Origin: Eleusine coracana subsp. coracana
Lineage: Eukaryota; Streptophyta; Magnoliopsida; Poales; Poaceae
Length of the DNA: 64,000 nt
NCBI GenBank assembly: GCA_032690845.1
Contig: CM064417.1
Coordinates: 22,918,808-22,982,807, forward strand
Reading direction: 5' to 3'
A program made the translations under genes and the position numbers. The notes under the pieces were generated by a model that was not told where the DNA came from, did not search any database, and saw only the letters and a program-made list of their open reading frames with translations. Each line of letters starts with the position of its first letter. Positions within the stretch are counted from its first letter, which is position 1. Below, in pieces: positions 11,281-24,340 of this stretch.

Positions 11281-14200
11281 ACAACACTACCCTGGAGGAG
11301 ATTTCAGAGAATAGCCTCATCCTCGCTGGTATGTTCTCTGTTCGAGACCACCCCGCACTAGTTCTATTTGATTCGGGGGCATCACATAGCTTTGTTAGTG
11401 GGTTTTTTGTTGATAAATATCGGCTGCCTAGTACCCTTATGAAATCATGATACACCATTAATTCAGCCGGCGGGCAAACCTCTGCTCTCTATGAAATTGA
11501 GAAACTCCCAATAACCCTAGGAGCAAGAGTCTACTCTACCAAGTGCATGGTCTTAGATGGGAGCAACATTGGCATCATTCTGGGCATGCCTTGGATGAGG
11601 CAACATAAGCCTGTGTTGGACAAAGACGCCTACACCATATACCTAAACTCTCCCACCCATGGCAGTGTGAGCTTTCGAGTAATACCTCCCCAACTGGTCA
11701 TGCCAAGAATTCACCACACCACAGCCGTACAGATAAAGGATATTCCCATGATTAGTGAATTTTCGGACGTATTCCCCTATGACCTCCCCGGACTACCTCC
11801 TGATTGGGATCTAGAGTTCAAGATTGAGCTTCAGCCAGGCACTATGCCCATATCCAAGAGACCATATAAAATGGCGCCCAAAGAGCTAGTAGAGTTAAAA
11901 GAGCAGCAGAAGGAGTTGCTAAATAAAGGATTTATCCGATCGAGTTCTTCACCTTGGGGTTGTCCAGCGTTGTTCGTAAAGAAGAAGGATGAGACCTTGA
12001 GGCTATGCGTGGATTACCGACCACTCAATGCCATGACTATCAAGAATACATATCCACTACCTTGCACTGACATCCTCTTCGACTAGTTGATTGGAGCTAA
12101 AGTTTTCTCCAAGATTGATCTGCGATCTGGATACCACCAAATTAAGATCCGTGCCGAAGATATCCCTAAGACAGCGTTCTCCACGCGATATGGGCTTTAT
12201 GAGTATTTAGTGATGTCATTTGGTATGACAAAAGCACCAGCACACTTCATGTATCTCATGAACTTGGTGTTCATGCTAGAGCTGGACAAGTTTGTAGTGG
12301 TGTTTATTGACGACATTCTAGTCTACTCCAAGACAAAAGAAGAACATGTAGAGCATTTTCGCATTGTGCTATAGAGGTTAAGGGAACATTAGCTATATGC
12401 TAAGTTTAGTAAATGCGAGTTTTGGTTGAAGCAAGTACCATTTCTGGGCCACGTCATCTCAGAAGAAGGCATAGCGGTGGATCCTAGCAAAGTAAGAGAT
12501 GTACTGAATTGGAAGACACCGAAAACCGTATTCTCCAAGATTGCAAAACCCATGACTGAGCTGCGAGGATGGTTTTCAAACTTTAAAGAAGCATCTTACC
12601 ACTGCCCTAGTATTAGCTCAACCGGACCTGGGGAAGCCGTTCAATGTATATTGTGATGCTTTGGGTATCGGATTAGGGTGTGTGCTGATGCAAGATGGAA
12701 GAGTCATCGCTTATGGATCTAGGCAACTGAGGAAGCATGAGCAGAACTACCCTGCACATGATCTGGAATTAGCAGCAGTGGTGTTAGCATTGGAAATGTG
12801 GAGACATTACCTGCTTGGGAATCTAGTTCATGTCTACACCGATCACAAAAGCTTGAAGTACATTTTCACCCAGGACCACCTAAACATGAGACAACATTGT
12901 TGGTTGGAATTAATCAAGGACTATGAATTGGAAGTGCACTACCACACTGGAAAAGCTAATGTCATGGATGATCCACTAAGTCGAAAGGCTCAATGCCACC
13001 ATATCATAGCCAGCCCACAAGCACAAGATGGTCATTATGTCCAAGTAACACCACACAGAGCTCTCTATAACCTGGCATTAATACCTACCTTGCGAGAAGA
13101 AGTAGTTGAAGCTCAGAAGACCGTTGTTGGCATTGTACATCTCAGGAGGAGACTAAAAGAAGGTGATGATAAGGTTTGATGTTTTCGAGAAGATGATGAA
13201 CGCGTTCTATGGTTTAAGGATTGGTTAGTAGTGCCCATGAATTTGCAACTTCGTAAGAAGATCTTGGACGAAGCCCATGTTGCGAAGTACTCCCTGCACC
13301 CAGGAAGCAACAAGATCTACTATGATTTGAGATCTAGGTATTGGTGGACTCACATGAAGAGGGAAATAGCTCGTTATGTAGCCAAATGTGACACATTCAT
13401 CGAGTTAAAGCCGATCATCTAAACAAAGCTGGTCTGTTACAACCTCTGAGTGTCCCAGCTTGGAAATGGGAGGATATCAGCATGGACTTCATTGTTGGCT
13501 TACCTCTTACATTGCGCAAATTTGACTCCATATGGGTCATTGTCGATAGGTTGACAAAAGTCGCACACTTCATCCATGTCTCGATGCGGTTCAAGATGTA
13601 GAAGTACGCGCAACTATACATTGAGCAAATCATGTGTCTACACGGAGTGCCCAAGACCATCGTATCTGACAGAGGCTCATAGTTTGTTGGACGGTTCTAG
13701 GAGTAGCTCCAAGCGTCCTTGTACACAAGGTTGATTAGAGGTTCTGCATACCACCCCCAAACGGACAGTCAGACGGAAAGGGTTAACCAAATATTAGAAG
13801 ATATGTTGAGAGCCTATGTATTGAATCACAACAAAAAGTGGGATGAATGCCTACCCTTGGTAGAATTTGCATACAACAATAGTTATCAAGAAAGCATCAG
13901 GATGGCACCGTTTGAGGCCCTATATGGTCGCTGTTGTCGCACACGATTGAGTTGATCAGAATCAGGGGAGAGAGTAATATTCGGCCCGGAGTTGGTGCAT
14001 CAAGCAGAAGAGAAGTTACTGGAAATTCAATCGAATCTACGAGCAGCAAAATCCAGGCAAAAGAGTAACGCGGATAAAAGACGTCACCCACTCACCCACC
14101 AAAGGTGTACAACGGTTTGGAGTCCGCAGAAAACTAGCACCCCGTTACATTGCCCCCTATCCGATCGTTGCAAGATGTGGGCCTGTAGCCTACAAACTCC

Positions 14201-14496
14201 AGCTACCAAAGGAGCTTGTTGGAGTGCACGACACGTTCCACGTGTCCCAACTCAAGAAATGTTTGAAGATGCCAGTAGACGTTCCCTTGGAGAGCACTGG
14301 ACAGCTAGAACCCGACTTGACATATTCAGAGCACTTAGTGAAAGTACTGGATGAGAAGGATCGGATCACCTGTAAGAAAACACTTAAGTTCTACAAGGTT
14401 CAGTGGAGCAACCATAGTTAGAAAGAAGCCACCTGGGAGACTGAAGAATCTCTACAAAATCACTACCCCGAGTTCCTACACCACCACCTAGGATAA
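11262..14496 (+). pseudogene. pol of the Tekay-like element (PR-RT-RH-INT-chromodomain)
   Basis: Protease with LFDSGASHSFVS near 11365. Reverse transcriptase spans about 11880-12370, with DLRSGYHQIKI and the catalytic FIDDILVYSK. RNase H (12640-12990) is in another phase and includes YTDHKSLKYIF. Integrase starts with a zinc-binding part (about 13231-13400), then a core reading SIWVIVDRLTKVAHF and SAYHPQTDSQTERVNQ. The tail at 14300-14496 reads YKVQWSNHS and EATWETEE, a chromodomain-like end. Damage includes a stop at 11450, stops near 12084 and 12372, a deletion plus shift at 12530-12660 that removes the thumb/connection segment after the catalytic part, a stop at 13177, a shift near 13403, several stops in the core and a shift near 14110. 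Confidence 0.9.
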
Positions 14497-14532
14497 CCGT
14501 TATAACATCCTTTAATCTCGGGACGAGATTTC

Positions 14533-14548
14533 TTTAAAGGGGGAAGGC
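14533..14548 (+). other. Polypurine tract of the Tekay-like element
   Basis: TTTAAAGGGGGAAGGC sits directly before the 3' LTR and has the expected purine run for priming plus-strand DNA. Confidence 0.8.
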
Positions 14549-17500
14549 TGTGACACCCCTGGTGTCAAGGAGTCCCAACTACCCTTAGGACCTTCATCAC
14601 CAGCATAAGAGCAGGGACCAAAAATTTGAACTGAATGGGGTCAAATTTGAATTTAATTCAAACAATTTGAATCCTATTTGAACTACAAGTCCTAAAATTA
14701 TAATAGAACTTACCCCCACCAAAAATATAAGTTGACCACCATGGCTAACTAGAATTTTGTGGATTTTATCAAAATTTATAAATAAATGGCTAAAGTCTCG
14801 AAAACAACCCTCCTTGCAAAAATTCATATTCAAATTTGAATGGGAACCATTGGAGAGTAGTATTTTTATAAAATCAAACACTTCATGTGGGGCTTGCCCA
14901 TATTTTTGGTTTACTTTGATCGGTTCTCAATAAAACCCCCTGAAAATACTAAGCACTGATAGCTTATAGGAATTTGAAATAAAGGAAAAAAAAGTCCGTT
15001 GTGGGACCCAGCAGTCAGCCCCTGTGAGAAAGCACACCCGGCGCCGCGCGTTCTCCCTTGCCCGCTGATCGACGCCCCCACCTGGGCTTTGGAAATCCCT
15101 TTTGTCGCCCCTTCCCCTGTCCGAACGGCTCACCATTTCCCTCATCTCTATCTTGCTCTCGCCCAGCACTGCGGCCGCCATTGCCACTCGAAGCCGAGCT
15201 CCATCCCACCGACACTCCGCCACTCAACGCAACTCGCCGAGCTACCCGGAGCACTGCATCTACGTCCGTGATCTCCTCTCGAAGTTGTTCCTCCTCCCCT
15301 ACACCGAGCCGTCGTCGATTGCCAGCTTCTTCCTCGCCTTCGACCGTCGTTCCTCCGCATCGCGCGCACTCGCCGGTGAGCCCCAACCCAATTCCTCCCA
15401 CATGCATGTCATACTCGACCTTGCGGACCTTCCGGTACTCACCTAGCTTCCTGCCGTGCAGTCTCTCTCCCAGAGCACCGTCGCTGCCCGCCGTCGTCTG
15501 CCGCCGTGGTCCTCCCTCACCGAAATCCCGCCCCGGTGAGCCTTCTCCTTCTTCCTCGTGCGCCGTGCACCCACCACCACTCCCTTGGTCGTCTCTGCAC
15601 AAATGTAGGTTCCGCCGCTGCCCCGGCTGGCCGCCGAGCCCACGCCGCCGCACTCAACCGCGAGCGTCGCCGCATGCGCGCGCGCTCGTCTCGGCCTGGC
15701 CGATCTGGCCACTGGGCCGCATGGGGCCTTTGCGCCTCCAACCGTGCTCAGGCCGGATCTGGCTCGAGGACCCCCGCCCGCGCGTTCGGCCAATGGGCCG
15801 CAAAGAAGCCGGTCCACATTGAAATTTTTATTTTCTTGTATTAATCAATTCCAGGAAATTTGTTAAATGTTGTAAAATACATAGTAAATTAAGTACTGTG
15901 AATCTAGGAGCAAAGTAAATTTTATTGGTCTTCTCTAGGCATGTACTATTTAATAAAAATACTAAATCCCTCTGCATGTGAGTATTTTTACCAGCACTAA
16001 ACTGATTTTTAAAACACTAATAAAATCATAAAGAATTCTAGGAGACCAGTAAATTCATGAAACTTGGTAAATAATGCTGTGTTGATATATTGCACTTTCC
16101 TGTAAAAGCACAAGTTCTGATTCTTAGTGTCTTAGTCACAATTAATTATTTTACCTTTGGCATCGTTCTAATTATTTAAAATTAATGGCTCATTTCATGT
16201 AAGTGAGATTTGGCATATAATTCACTCCAGGCTTTGACCATTTACAGTAAATCACTCATGCACTATTGACGAACAGAACCATGTCGAAATAATTAAATTC
16301 TCTTGTCCATTATTTAATTATTAAAAATCAAGCAAGTAATGTATATAATGAAAACTTGACATAAGAATCACTCATGGTATGTTCTATTTAGAGTAGATAC
16401 CACACGAGTAAATAACTACTAAATCATGCTAAGTCATTTAATTGTTTTGTTGGATTTAACATTTCCTAATTACTCGGTAGTGTAATTTCGGGTATATCTC
16501 ATTTATGCTTACTCTTGCATGATAACATGCTCAACACCCTCTTAATATTACTCGATCATAAGTACACATACAACCCTTCACTTCTATATATCACATTTCT
16601 ACATTAATGTATTTGTTGAGGAAGTCCCATCAACCTTCTCTCATAACCATCATCATTTGCATCGTATAGATCACGAAGTGAACCATGTGGAGGCAGGACA
16701 AGAGCAGGAGCAAGGAGGACCGGGTAGTGCTTCAGCTAACCAGGAGCAGGACCAAGGCAAGCCCTGGTGCATTCCACCAGTTTTACATTTTTGTTTTCAC
16801 ATTAGTTAGGGATGTAGGCTTATTTGTGCATTAAGTTTATAGGAGTTGTTTGAAAACTTAGTATTGCAGTAGGTTCCCTTTTACCTGGTATTAGCCTCAG
16901 GACGGTAGTCGCTCTGGTTAATCTAGGACGACTATTCATTGAGTGGTATGGAGACCACTCGTGGACCAGGAAATATTATCACTGGGGAATGATACCGGCT
17001 GAAGGAAAGTTTGGATGGGATAAAACTGAAGACCGGACGGGCAACTAGGTGAAAAGGGAAGGACAACTTATCTGGAAGGAGGTAACCCCGTCCGAGTCAC
17101 CTAAAGCTACGCCTCGTGTCCGGCCCATGGGATCAAGTTTGAACATACTGTTTGCATGCTGGTGTTATGGACCCAGTAAACTGATGTACCTACGACTACT
17201 GCATGGTCGGAAGATAGCCTTCTCTCTTCTTTAGTGGAACTGGGGCTAAGAGGAGGGAAGAATCCACCCACGGATAGTGGCATGGGGTGCATCGCATTGG
17301 GGGACCCTTCTCGGGGGAGTCTGCACCCGGAAGACCTTATGGTACCGTAGCGAAAGGTTGCTCCATGCGGCTTTGAGAAGCGCGTATGGATCGTGCAAGC
17401 AGGTTTCTCCTGTAGGATGTAAATCGATTAGAGTCGCTGCCCCTCACAGTAACGAGTACCACTTGATTGCTGCTCCGAAACAGTGTTGGAAGCCATTAAT

Positions 17501-18185
17501 ATGATGGATGGGTTCAATACTGCTGTATGGAATTATACTAATTGTATTGGAACCATGATTACTGTAGTTTTAGTGCAAACTAAATTTATTATTCTACATG
17601 ACAACTTAACTTGATGCTAAAACTTGAAAAGTAAGGATCGACTCTTAGGCTGGCTTTTTGGCAACATAAACCCTACTCTTAGCCTGTGCATGTCTAGAAG
17701 TCGGCGGTAGATGGCCATTTTGACGGGTCAGTCTTGTTGAGTAAATTAGTTGCTCAGGGCGTAGCTCTATGTGGTTTTCAGATGACCAGAGTGGAGACTG
17801 CCACTACGGTGGGAGGTTCCACTGGGAAGGCCAGCGTCCTGACTGCTGGAATATTGAATGGGAGCTTTGCACCAACAACGATGTGGAGTAATCTGTTGAC
17901 TGCCGGTACAGTGTTTTGGGCAGAACACCTATCATGACTAGATGTCCTATGTGTATCGTCGTGAGAGGACGATTGTACCTTACTTATTCTGTCGAACCAT
18001 TTATTTTGGTTGAACTATGTCGCTTCCGCGCTTTCAAAGCTCTGGTTTGTAATTACTCTATCTATGTTCTTCTTGCAACTATATTCTTCTATCATGTGCT
18101 GTACTATTGGGCGTTACAGCGCATGTCATCGCCCGAGAATGATCCTGGAATGTGGCCGTCTCCGTGGTAAGGCGGTTCTATTACA
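14549..18185 (+). repeat. 3' LTR of the Tekay-like element
   Basis: A 3637 bp copy of the 5' LTR with the same TGTGACACCCC start and CTATTACA end, followed by the target duplication GCTGA at 18186-18190. It is 88 bases shorter than the 5' LTR because of small deletions. Confidence 0.92.
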
Positions 18186-18190
18186 GCTGA

Positions 18191-20996
18191 TGAAGCTGAA
18201 GGCCATGCATGGCTGGTCGGACGCTAGTTTCACAAATTTGTTGGAACTTATTTCCGATGCACTGCCGAAGCCCAACTTGTTGCCAAGGATAACAAACCTT
18301 GCTAAGAAACTAATTTCCCCACTTTCATTGGGCGTGCAAAAGTTTCACGCATGTCCAAATCATTGCATATTGTATTAAAAGGAGCATCAGGACATTGTGA
18401 GATGCCTAAGGTCCAAATGCAATCGTTACAAGAGGAACAACGATTGTGATGTCGATGGTGGCATGAAGAATACAACAAAGGGGAGAAAGAAGCAAAGAAG
18501 TTCTATTGTTGATGACATTGATGATAGTAAGGTTCCTGCCTTAGTCATGGTACTTATCCATGGTCGATCACATCAGACGCTTGTTCGCCAACCCCAGGGA
18601 TGCGACAATGATGACATGGCATGCACGCAAGAGGGACGGTAAGCTCAGGCATCCTGTCAATGGAACACAGTGGAAAAAGTTCGATGAGAATCATCAAGAC
18701 TTCTCTGATGAGGAAAGGAACCTATGATTTGCATTGAGTACAGACGGGATAAACCATTTCGGTCAAATGAGGAATCCGCATAGCACTTCGCCAGTGATAC
18801 TAGCAATGTACAACATTCCACCATGGTTATGCCATAAGCGTAAGTACCTACTGTTAACCACTCTTATATGTGGTCCCAAAGAACCTGGTAACAACATAGA
18901 CATGTTCTTAGTACCATTGTTCGAAGACCTATAGAAACTGTGGTTGGAGGGGGTCCGTATGTGGGATGAGTATCTAAGAGTACTTCACGCTTAGAGCAAT
19001 TATTTTCTGCATGATAAGTGATTCCCCGACACTAAGGGCGCTATCAGGACAGGTCAAAGGAAAGGCGGCATGTTTCATATGCGTTGATGATACATCCCAT
19101 GTGTATCTTCCATCATCCCAGAAGCTAGTGTACACGCGAAACCGCTGATTCTTACTAGCAAAACACAAGTATCGCGTGATGGCTAGACACTTTGATGGCA
19201 AAGTTGAGAACGATATAGCACCTCGATGTTGGACTAGCAGCGTCGTGTTTGACCTTGTTAAAAACATCAATGTTGTTTTTGGAAAGCCGTTGAAGGGAGT
19301 CAAAAAGGCAAAAGGTCTCACCCCGTTAAAGAAGAAATCCATTTTCTTCTTATATTTCAATTATTGGAAAGAATTGGAAGTGAATCATGCCTTTGACTGG
19401 ATGCACATTGGGAAGGGTGTATTGGACAATACTAGTGGACTTATACTCGACCAATCTGGTAAGACAATGGATGGGCTTAGCGCACGTAGAGATCTTGTAG
19501 AGATGAGAATAAGACCAAAGCTCCGTCCGCAAGAAAGAGCTAATGGAAAGTACTTTCTCCCCCCGGCAGCCTAAACCCTTATGATTGAGGAGAAAACAAC
19601 ATTCTGTAAGTGCCTCAGTAGGATTAAAGTACCAACAGGTTTCTCATCGAATATCAAGAATCTTGTAAACATGGAAGAGTTAAAGATAAGTGGGTACAAC
19701 ACTCATGATTGGCACGTAATGCTTTCGGTGTTTCTTCCTATTGCTATCCGAGCTGTGAAATCGCCATGGCCGAAGTTGGCTGTAACTCGCCTTTGCTACT
19801 TCTTTAACACGATATCGAAGAAGGTGATAACTGAAGACGAGTTAAATGACCAACGGACCCACATGAAGGAAACAATGTGCATACTTGAGATGGTCTTCCC
19901 TCCATCATTTCTTATACAATGGAACACTTCATGATTCATATTATTGACCAGATTTTTGCATTGGGCCCCGTCTACCTGCATCAGATGTTTCCCTTTGAGA
20001 GGTTCATGTATGTATTGAAATGCTACGTACGTACTCGTTCACATCTAGAGGGTTCTATGATCAAGGGCTACACAAGTAAGAAGATCATCGAATGTTGCTC
20101 AGATTACATTAATGATGGTAGAAGATCAATTGCTCTCCCCGTGTCTCATCATGAGGGTAGATTTTCTGGAAAAGGTACAAAAGGACGTAGATCATTCATC
20201 AATTGTGACTTCAAACAAGTGGACAAAGCACATTTTAGCGTATTGCAACAGACACCGATTATGGGACCGTACTTTGAGAAACATCTGTTAGAGCTCCGCT
20301 AGAACAACAAGGATGTGACGGATGAATGGATCATAGACGAGCACAAGCGCTCTTTCACATCATGATTTAGCTCCCTAGACCTTCCAAGTGGCGAGTCCGT
20401 GGAAGAGAAAATGTTGAGAAAGTTAGCTAACCGCCCGAGAAGAACTGTGGTGCCTCTTAGGCATACGACATCATGGTTTTACCTTCTACACCCAACAGAA
20501 AGATAAGAAGAGCAAGTGTCAAAACAACGGTGTTCGAGTAGAAGCCATTGACAAAGAGGACCAGACGACCTCGTATTGTGGGTACATTTAGGAAATATGG
20601 GAACTAGTCTACGGTGCAAATTTACAGGTTCCCATATTTAAATGCAAATGGGTGAAGCACCCTAATGGCATCGAGGTGGATGAATATGGTTTCACAATTG
20701 TTGATCTTAACAATGTTGGTCGCAAAGATGAGCCTTGGATACTTACCAAGACCGTGGAACATGTGTTTTATGTACTTGATCCAATGGACAAAAAGAAATA
20801 CATTGTTGTTCCAGGTAAACAAAGAATCGTTGGAGTGGAGAATGTGGAGAATCGAGAGGACTAAAATCAATATGACGAGATGCCATGTTTCATCGATCCA
20901 AAAAAATTTAAACTCTTAGAACTAAGACTCTCCTTTGCCGGTGGAATGCCCTACATGCGCACCGATCACTACCAAGGAAAAGCCATTCAAGGCTAA
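18191..20996 (+). pseudogene. CACTA tnp2-type transposase, 3' part
   Basis: Continuation of the transposase after the Gypsy insertion. Recognisable pieces in order: KLKAMHGWSDASFTNLLEL (18191-18250); the catalytic-region text STDGINHFGQM and PILAMYNIPPW-like sequence near 18740-18830; the HDKF segment near 19010; AFDWMHIGKGVLDNTSGL (19390-19440); the FPFERFMYVLK segment (19990-20020); and a DUF4216-like tail (20630-20870) with DEYGFTIVDLNNVGRKDEPW and VFYVLDP. Several frameshifts and stops separate them, for example stops at 18376-18378 and 18724-18726. In CACTA elements this protein carries the catalytic activity. The original protein would have exceeded 900 residues. Confidence 0.85.
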
Positions 20997-21721
20997 CTCA
21001 AGCATCATGTAATTTTATTTTTGAACCTTGTATTGTTGTTTATTAGGCGAATCTTGTATTATGCTCTATGTAATTTATGCTTATTTGAATATAAAGATTT
21101 CGTAACTTATTTAAATAGAAATATGTTATTGAACGGTAAGAGGAGATAAAAAAATTTAAGATGTGATCAAACAAAAGTACATGTCCTAACAAACACATGA
21201 GTCCAAGAGTGTCTTGAAACAGACTTACGGTTGAGAATATATGATTTGTTTAAGATGTAGGGGCTTAGATCTAATTGTACAGAGCTTCTAGGGATCTTTA
21301 TGTAATTATGAATAGTATATAGGGGCTAAAAATAAAAAAAATATGAGGACTGAAATATAATTTTTAAAAAGTATAGGGGTGTTTATGCAAAAAAATCTAG
21401 TACAAAAACAAAATTTTGTTTACTTCTAGGGTTTTTTCTGCCAAAGAACAAGGCTCTAGTAATTTTCCGAAAATGAATAATACAATTTTTTTTAAAAAAG
21501 CCGTTGCTTTTTAGCGGCGGTTGGTGTCTTGAGCCATCGCTATAGATGCATAATACAATATTTTGAAAATGAATAATACAATTTTTTTTAAAAAGCGGTT
21601 GCTTTTTAGTGGGGGCTCATAAAGCCAACCACCGCTACTCCTTTGTAGCGGCGGTTGGTGTCTTGAGCCGCCGCTAAATATGCCACCCCTATATAACAAG
21701 GGGCGTGGTAGGGCCCAAACC
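20997..21721 (+). other. Inter-gene region of the CACTA element with GCGGCGG-type repeats and a TATA box
   Basis: AT-rich up to about 21490. It is followed by two copies of a motif built on CCGTTGCTTTTTAGCGG / AGCGGCGGTTGGTGTCTTGAGCC (21500-21545 and 21595-21680), like the subterminal repeats at the element's ends. CTATATAACAAGG at 21688-21700 could be a TATA box for the second gene. An alternative is that this is the remnant end of another CACTA element; I could not find the terminal CACTA. Confidence 0.5.
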
Positions 21722-24340
21722 CTAACCTCCCGAAGCTATTCGCGATGACATCAGGCTGCCCAACTCCGTCGCCGCCTCCGCCTCCCGTCGATGGCATCTC
21801 CAAGCGCGGCCCCCTCCTCCGTCCTCGAGATCATCGATAGCCGCCACGCGAGCCCCCTCCTCCGTCCTCGAGGCCCGCCGCCGCGGCCCCCCTCCTCGTC
21901 CCCGAGCGCCGCCACGTCGGGCTCCCCTCCTCCTCGAGCTCTGCCACGTCGAGCAGCCCTCCTCCCCCAGCCCCTCTACATCGAGTGTCCCTCCCCCCCG
22001 AGCTCCACTCCACAGACACGCCCCCCTTCTCCCCGAGCCCCACCGCGTCAAGCAGCCCTCCTCCTCTGCTCGTCGATGGCTGCCGCACGGGCCCCCTCCT
22101 CTGTCCCCGAGCACCACCGCCACGGCCCCCTCCTCGTCCCCGAGCGCCGCCATGACGGGCTCCCCTCATCGTCCTCGAGTGCCACCGTGGGCTCCCTCCT
22201 CTGTCCCCGAGCACCGTTGTCACGGACACCCCCCCCCCCCCCTCCTCCTCTCATCGACGACGCACGCGCCGGCGTCCTCCCCCTCCTCAAACTCGCTGAC
22301 CATCGCTGCGAGGGACTTCCCCTCCTCGACGGCCTCCTCCTTCTCTCTCGTAAGCACCGCACCCTCCTCTTCCTCCCCTCTCCCCTCCTCTCTGACGCCC
22401 TTCTACCCATCGACGACCAAGTGCACCCTTTTCCTCAACCCTCCTCCCTCCCTGTCTCGCCCTCTGTTCTTGTTTTCTTGCTCATTGTGAGGGCCTGCCT
22501 TGCTTTGTGCGCGTGGGAGTGCATCCTCCACTTGTTGGATGAAATGCGACAATGCTTGTCTACTCGGTTTTAGTCATGCGTGTGAAACTTTGTAGTCACC
22601 TTATGCTGAGTAACCTTTGCTTCAGTCTTCTGTTCAGAGCTTGATGTGATCAGTTATGCATGCCAAGTATTAATTTGTTTTTTATAAAATGTCCAGAAAA
22701 TGGTGGTCAACTAGAATTAGATTCATGCATTGCTGTGAGGAGTATCTTTCATGTAAACATGCTTGCTATGAAATTTTTGTGTTTTTGTTGGTGATCCTAG
22801 ATGCATGGAATTTAAGAATCCCTGCTATGAAATATTTGTGTTACTGTTGGTGGGGAGTATCTTCTATGTAAGCAAGCCTATTTGCTTTGAGTCAACGTTT
22901 TTCAATCAGTTCCTATTTAGCTGTGCTCTACAGTACACAATTGTCCTGTTCTTGTCGAGACTTTTTTTTTCTCTGACTATGCAGATAGGCTTTTTATTCC
23001 ATGTATATTGCTTTTCTTGGCAGTTTCTATACAAAGTTTGTAATTTAGATGGTTAATTTCTTGCATTTTGTACTGTTGTTCACATACTGAATAATTGTTC
23101 GGTTGAGCAAACAGCTTCTATTTTCTCTGCTGTTAGAATAATCATGTACTTACTACCGAGTACTAGTAGGTATTGATCATGGGAAGTCCTGGTTCCTGCT
23201 ACCATGATTCTTTTTCCCTGTTTGTTTGCTCTTTCAGTAATTGGAATTGATTGAGATGACATTTGATTCTGGACAATGATGTGGTTGTGATGTAATCCTG
23301 GAATCCAACCACCATACATTTGATTTTGGACAATGATTCTGTGCGTGTCAAGTCAACTAGATGTGAGGCTTATTGTAAATAATTCCATGTCAGTCTATGA
23401 TGCATACTTCGATATTAGTTGATTCTATCTTCCACTCTTTATGATTGCCTTTGTGCCATTTTTTTGGTAGTAGGGAAAAGTATAGGATCTGAAAATGCTT
23501 GTAGTTTACTTATTTGCCTTTGTACCAATTTATTTGCATTAGGACTAAGGTATAGGATCTACTTAAGGTATGAATTCATTTTGCATTAGGTCTAAGTGAT
23601 AGGATCTGAAAATGCTTGTAGTTTACTTGCTGTCTATATTCTTTTTTCTACCATTTCTAAATAATCTGTAGTATTATTTACTTGTCTCTATACTTGTAGT
23701 TTACTTGCTGCCTATATGTTTAGTAATTAACTGCCCTATATACTTGCTCACTGTCATGCTCAGTATTATTGCTTATTTGTTGCCATTTCTGAAATATCCG
23801 TAGTATTATTTACTTGTGGTCATATATATGCCATATAGTTGCGGCCTATGATATACCTGCCTATGATATATCTACTTATGATATATTCTACAGGAGGTCG
23901 ATGCTCAATGATGAAAGCGGGCTAAGTGAGGCTAGTGTGGTGACATGGACCATATCCTAGGATATTGGATACATGCTATTGTACAGGTCAAGAATCTTAG
24001 AGCGTTGGAAGGCCGTTGATTCAGCAACCCGTACCGAGAGCAAATTTTAACTTTTCTATTCTTCTCCTTGTCTCACTATACTACTTATCTATTCTATGTA
24101 GGCAATCGACCCATGCTCAATGATGAAAGCGGGCTAAGTGAGACTAGACCGTCGATATAGACTATATCCTAAGATATCAGATATATGTTGTTGTACAAGT
24201 GAAGGATCTTAGAGCGTTGGATGGTCGTTGATTCGGCAACCTGCACAAAGAGCAACTTTTAACTTTTCTTTTCTTTTCCTTGTCTTTTCTTTTCTAAACT
24301 AGTCGTCATATATAATATAAGGTGTCAAAGCCTTCTTGTC
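21722..24340 (+). other. GC-rich exon-like block and long intron-like block in the CACTA element
   Basis: Positions 21722-22480 are very C-rich, with long S/P/A-rich frames on both strands and repeated CCCCGAGC...CGCC words. The base composition is unlike the rest of the element, so it could be an acquired gene 5' end or simple-sequence expansion. From 22490 to 23900 the sequence is T-rich and looks like an intron or untranslated DNA, with two near-repeats of TATAGGATCTGAAAATGCTTGTAG. I see no protein domain here. Confidence 0.45.
23897..24286 (+). repeat. Direct tandem duplication, period about 212 bp
   Basis: The segment beginning ATGCTCAATGATGAAAGCGG at 23901 recurs at 24113. Similarity lasts about 170 bases (through CTTAGAGCGTTGGA, CGTTGATTC and TTTTAACTTTTCT). 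The copies differ at many positions, so the duplication is old. It lies just upstream of the ATG at 24341. Confidence 0.75.

Larger units (their letters stand above)
3707..18185 (+). mobile_element. LTR retrotransposon, Ty3/Gypsy chromovirus, Tekay-like
   Basis: A 14,479 bp element with two long LTRs that begin TGTGACACCCC and end CTATTACA, flanked by a perfect 5 bp duplication GCTGA (3702-3706 and 18186-18190). It has a primer-binding site, an extra frame upstream of gag, gag with a zinc knuckle, protease, reverse transcriptase, RNase H, integrase, a C-terminal chromodomain-like region and a polypurine tract. LTRs near 3.7 kb plus a chromodomain fit the Tekay/Del lineage; rice RIRE3-type elements with an extra frame before gag look the closest known design. 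Stops, frameshifts and a deletion in pol make it non-functional. Confidence 0.92.

Noticed and set aside
21791..22573. 260-codon S/P-rich frame as a real protein
   Set aside because: Overlapping frames of similar length exist on the other strand, and the residues follow from the C-rich repeat words. I keep it only as a composition oddity.
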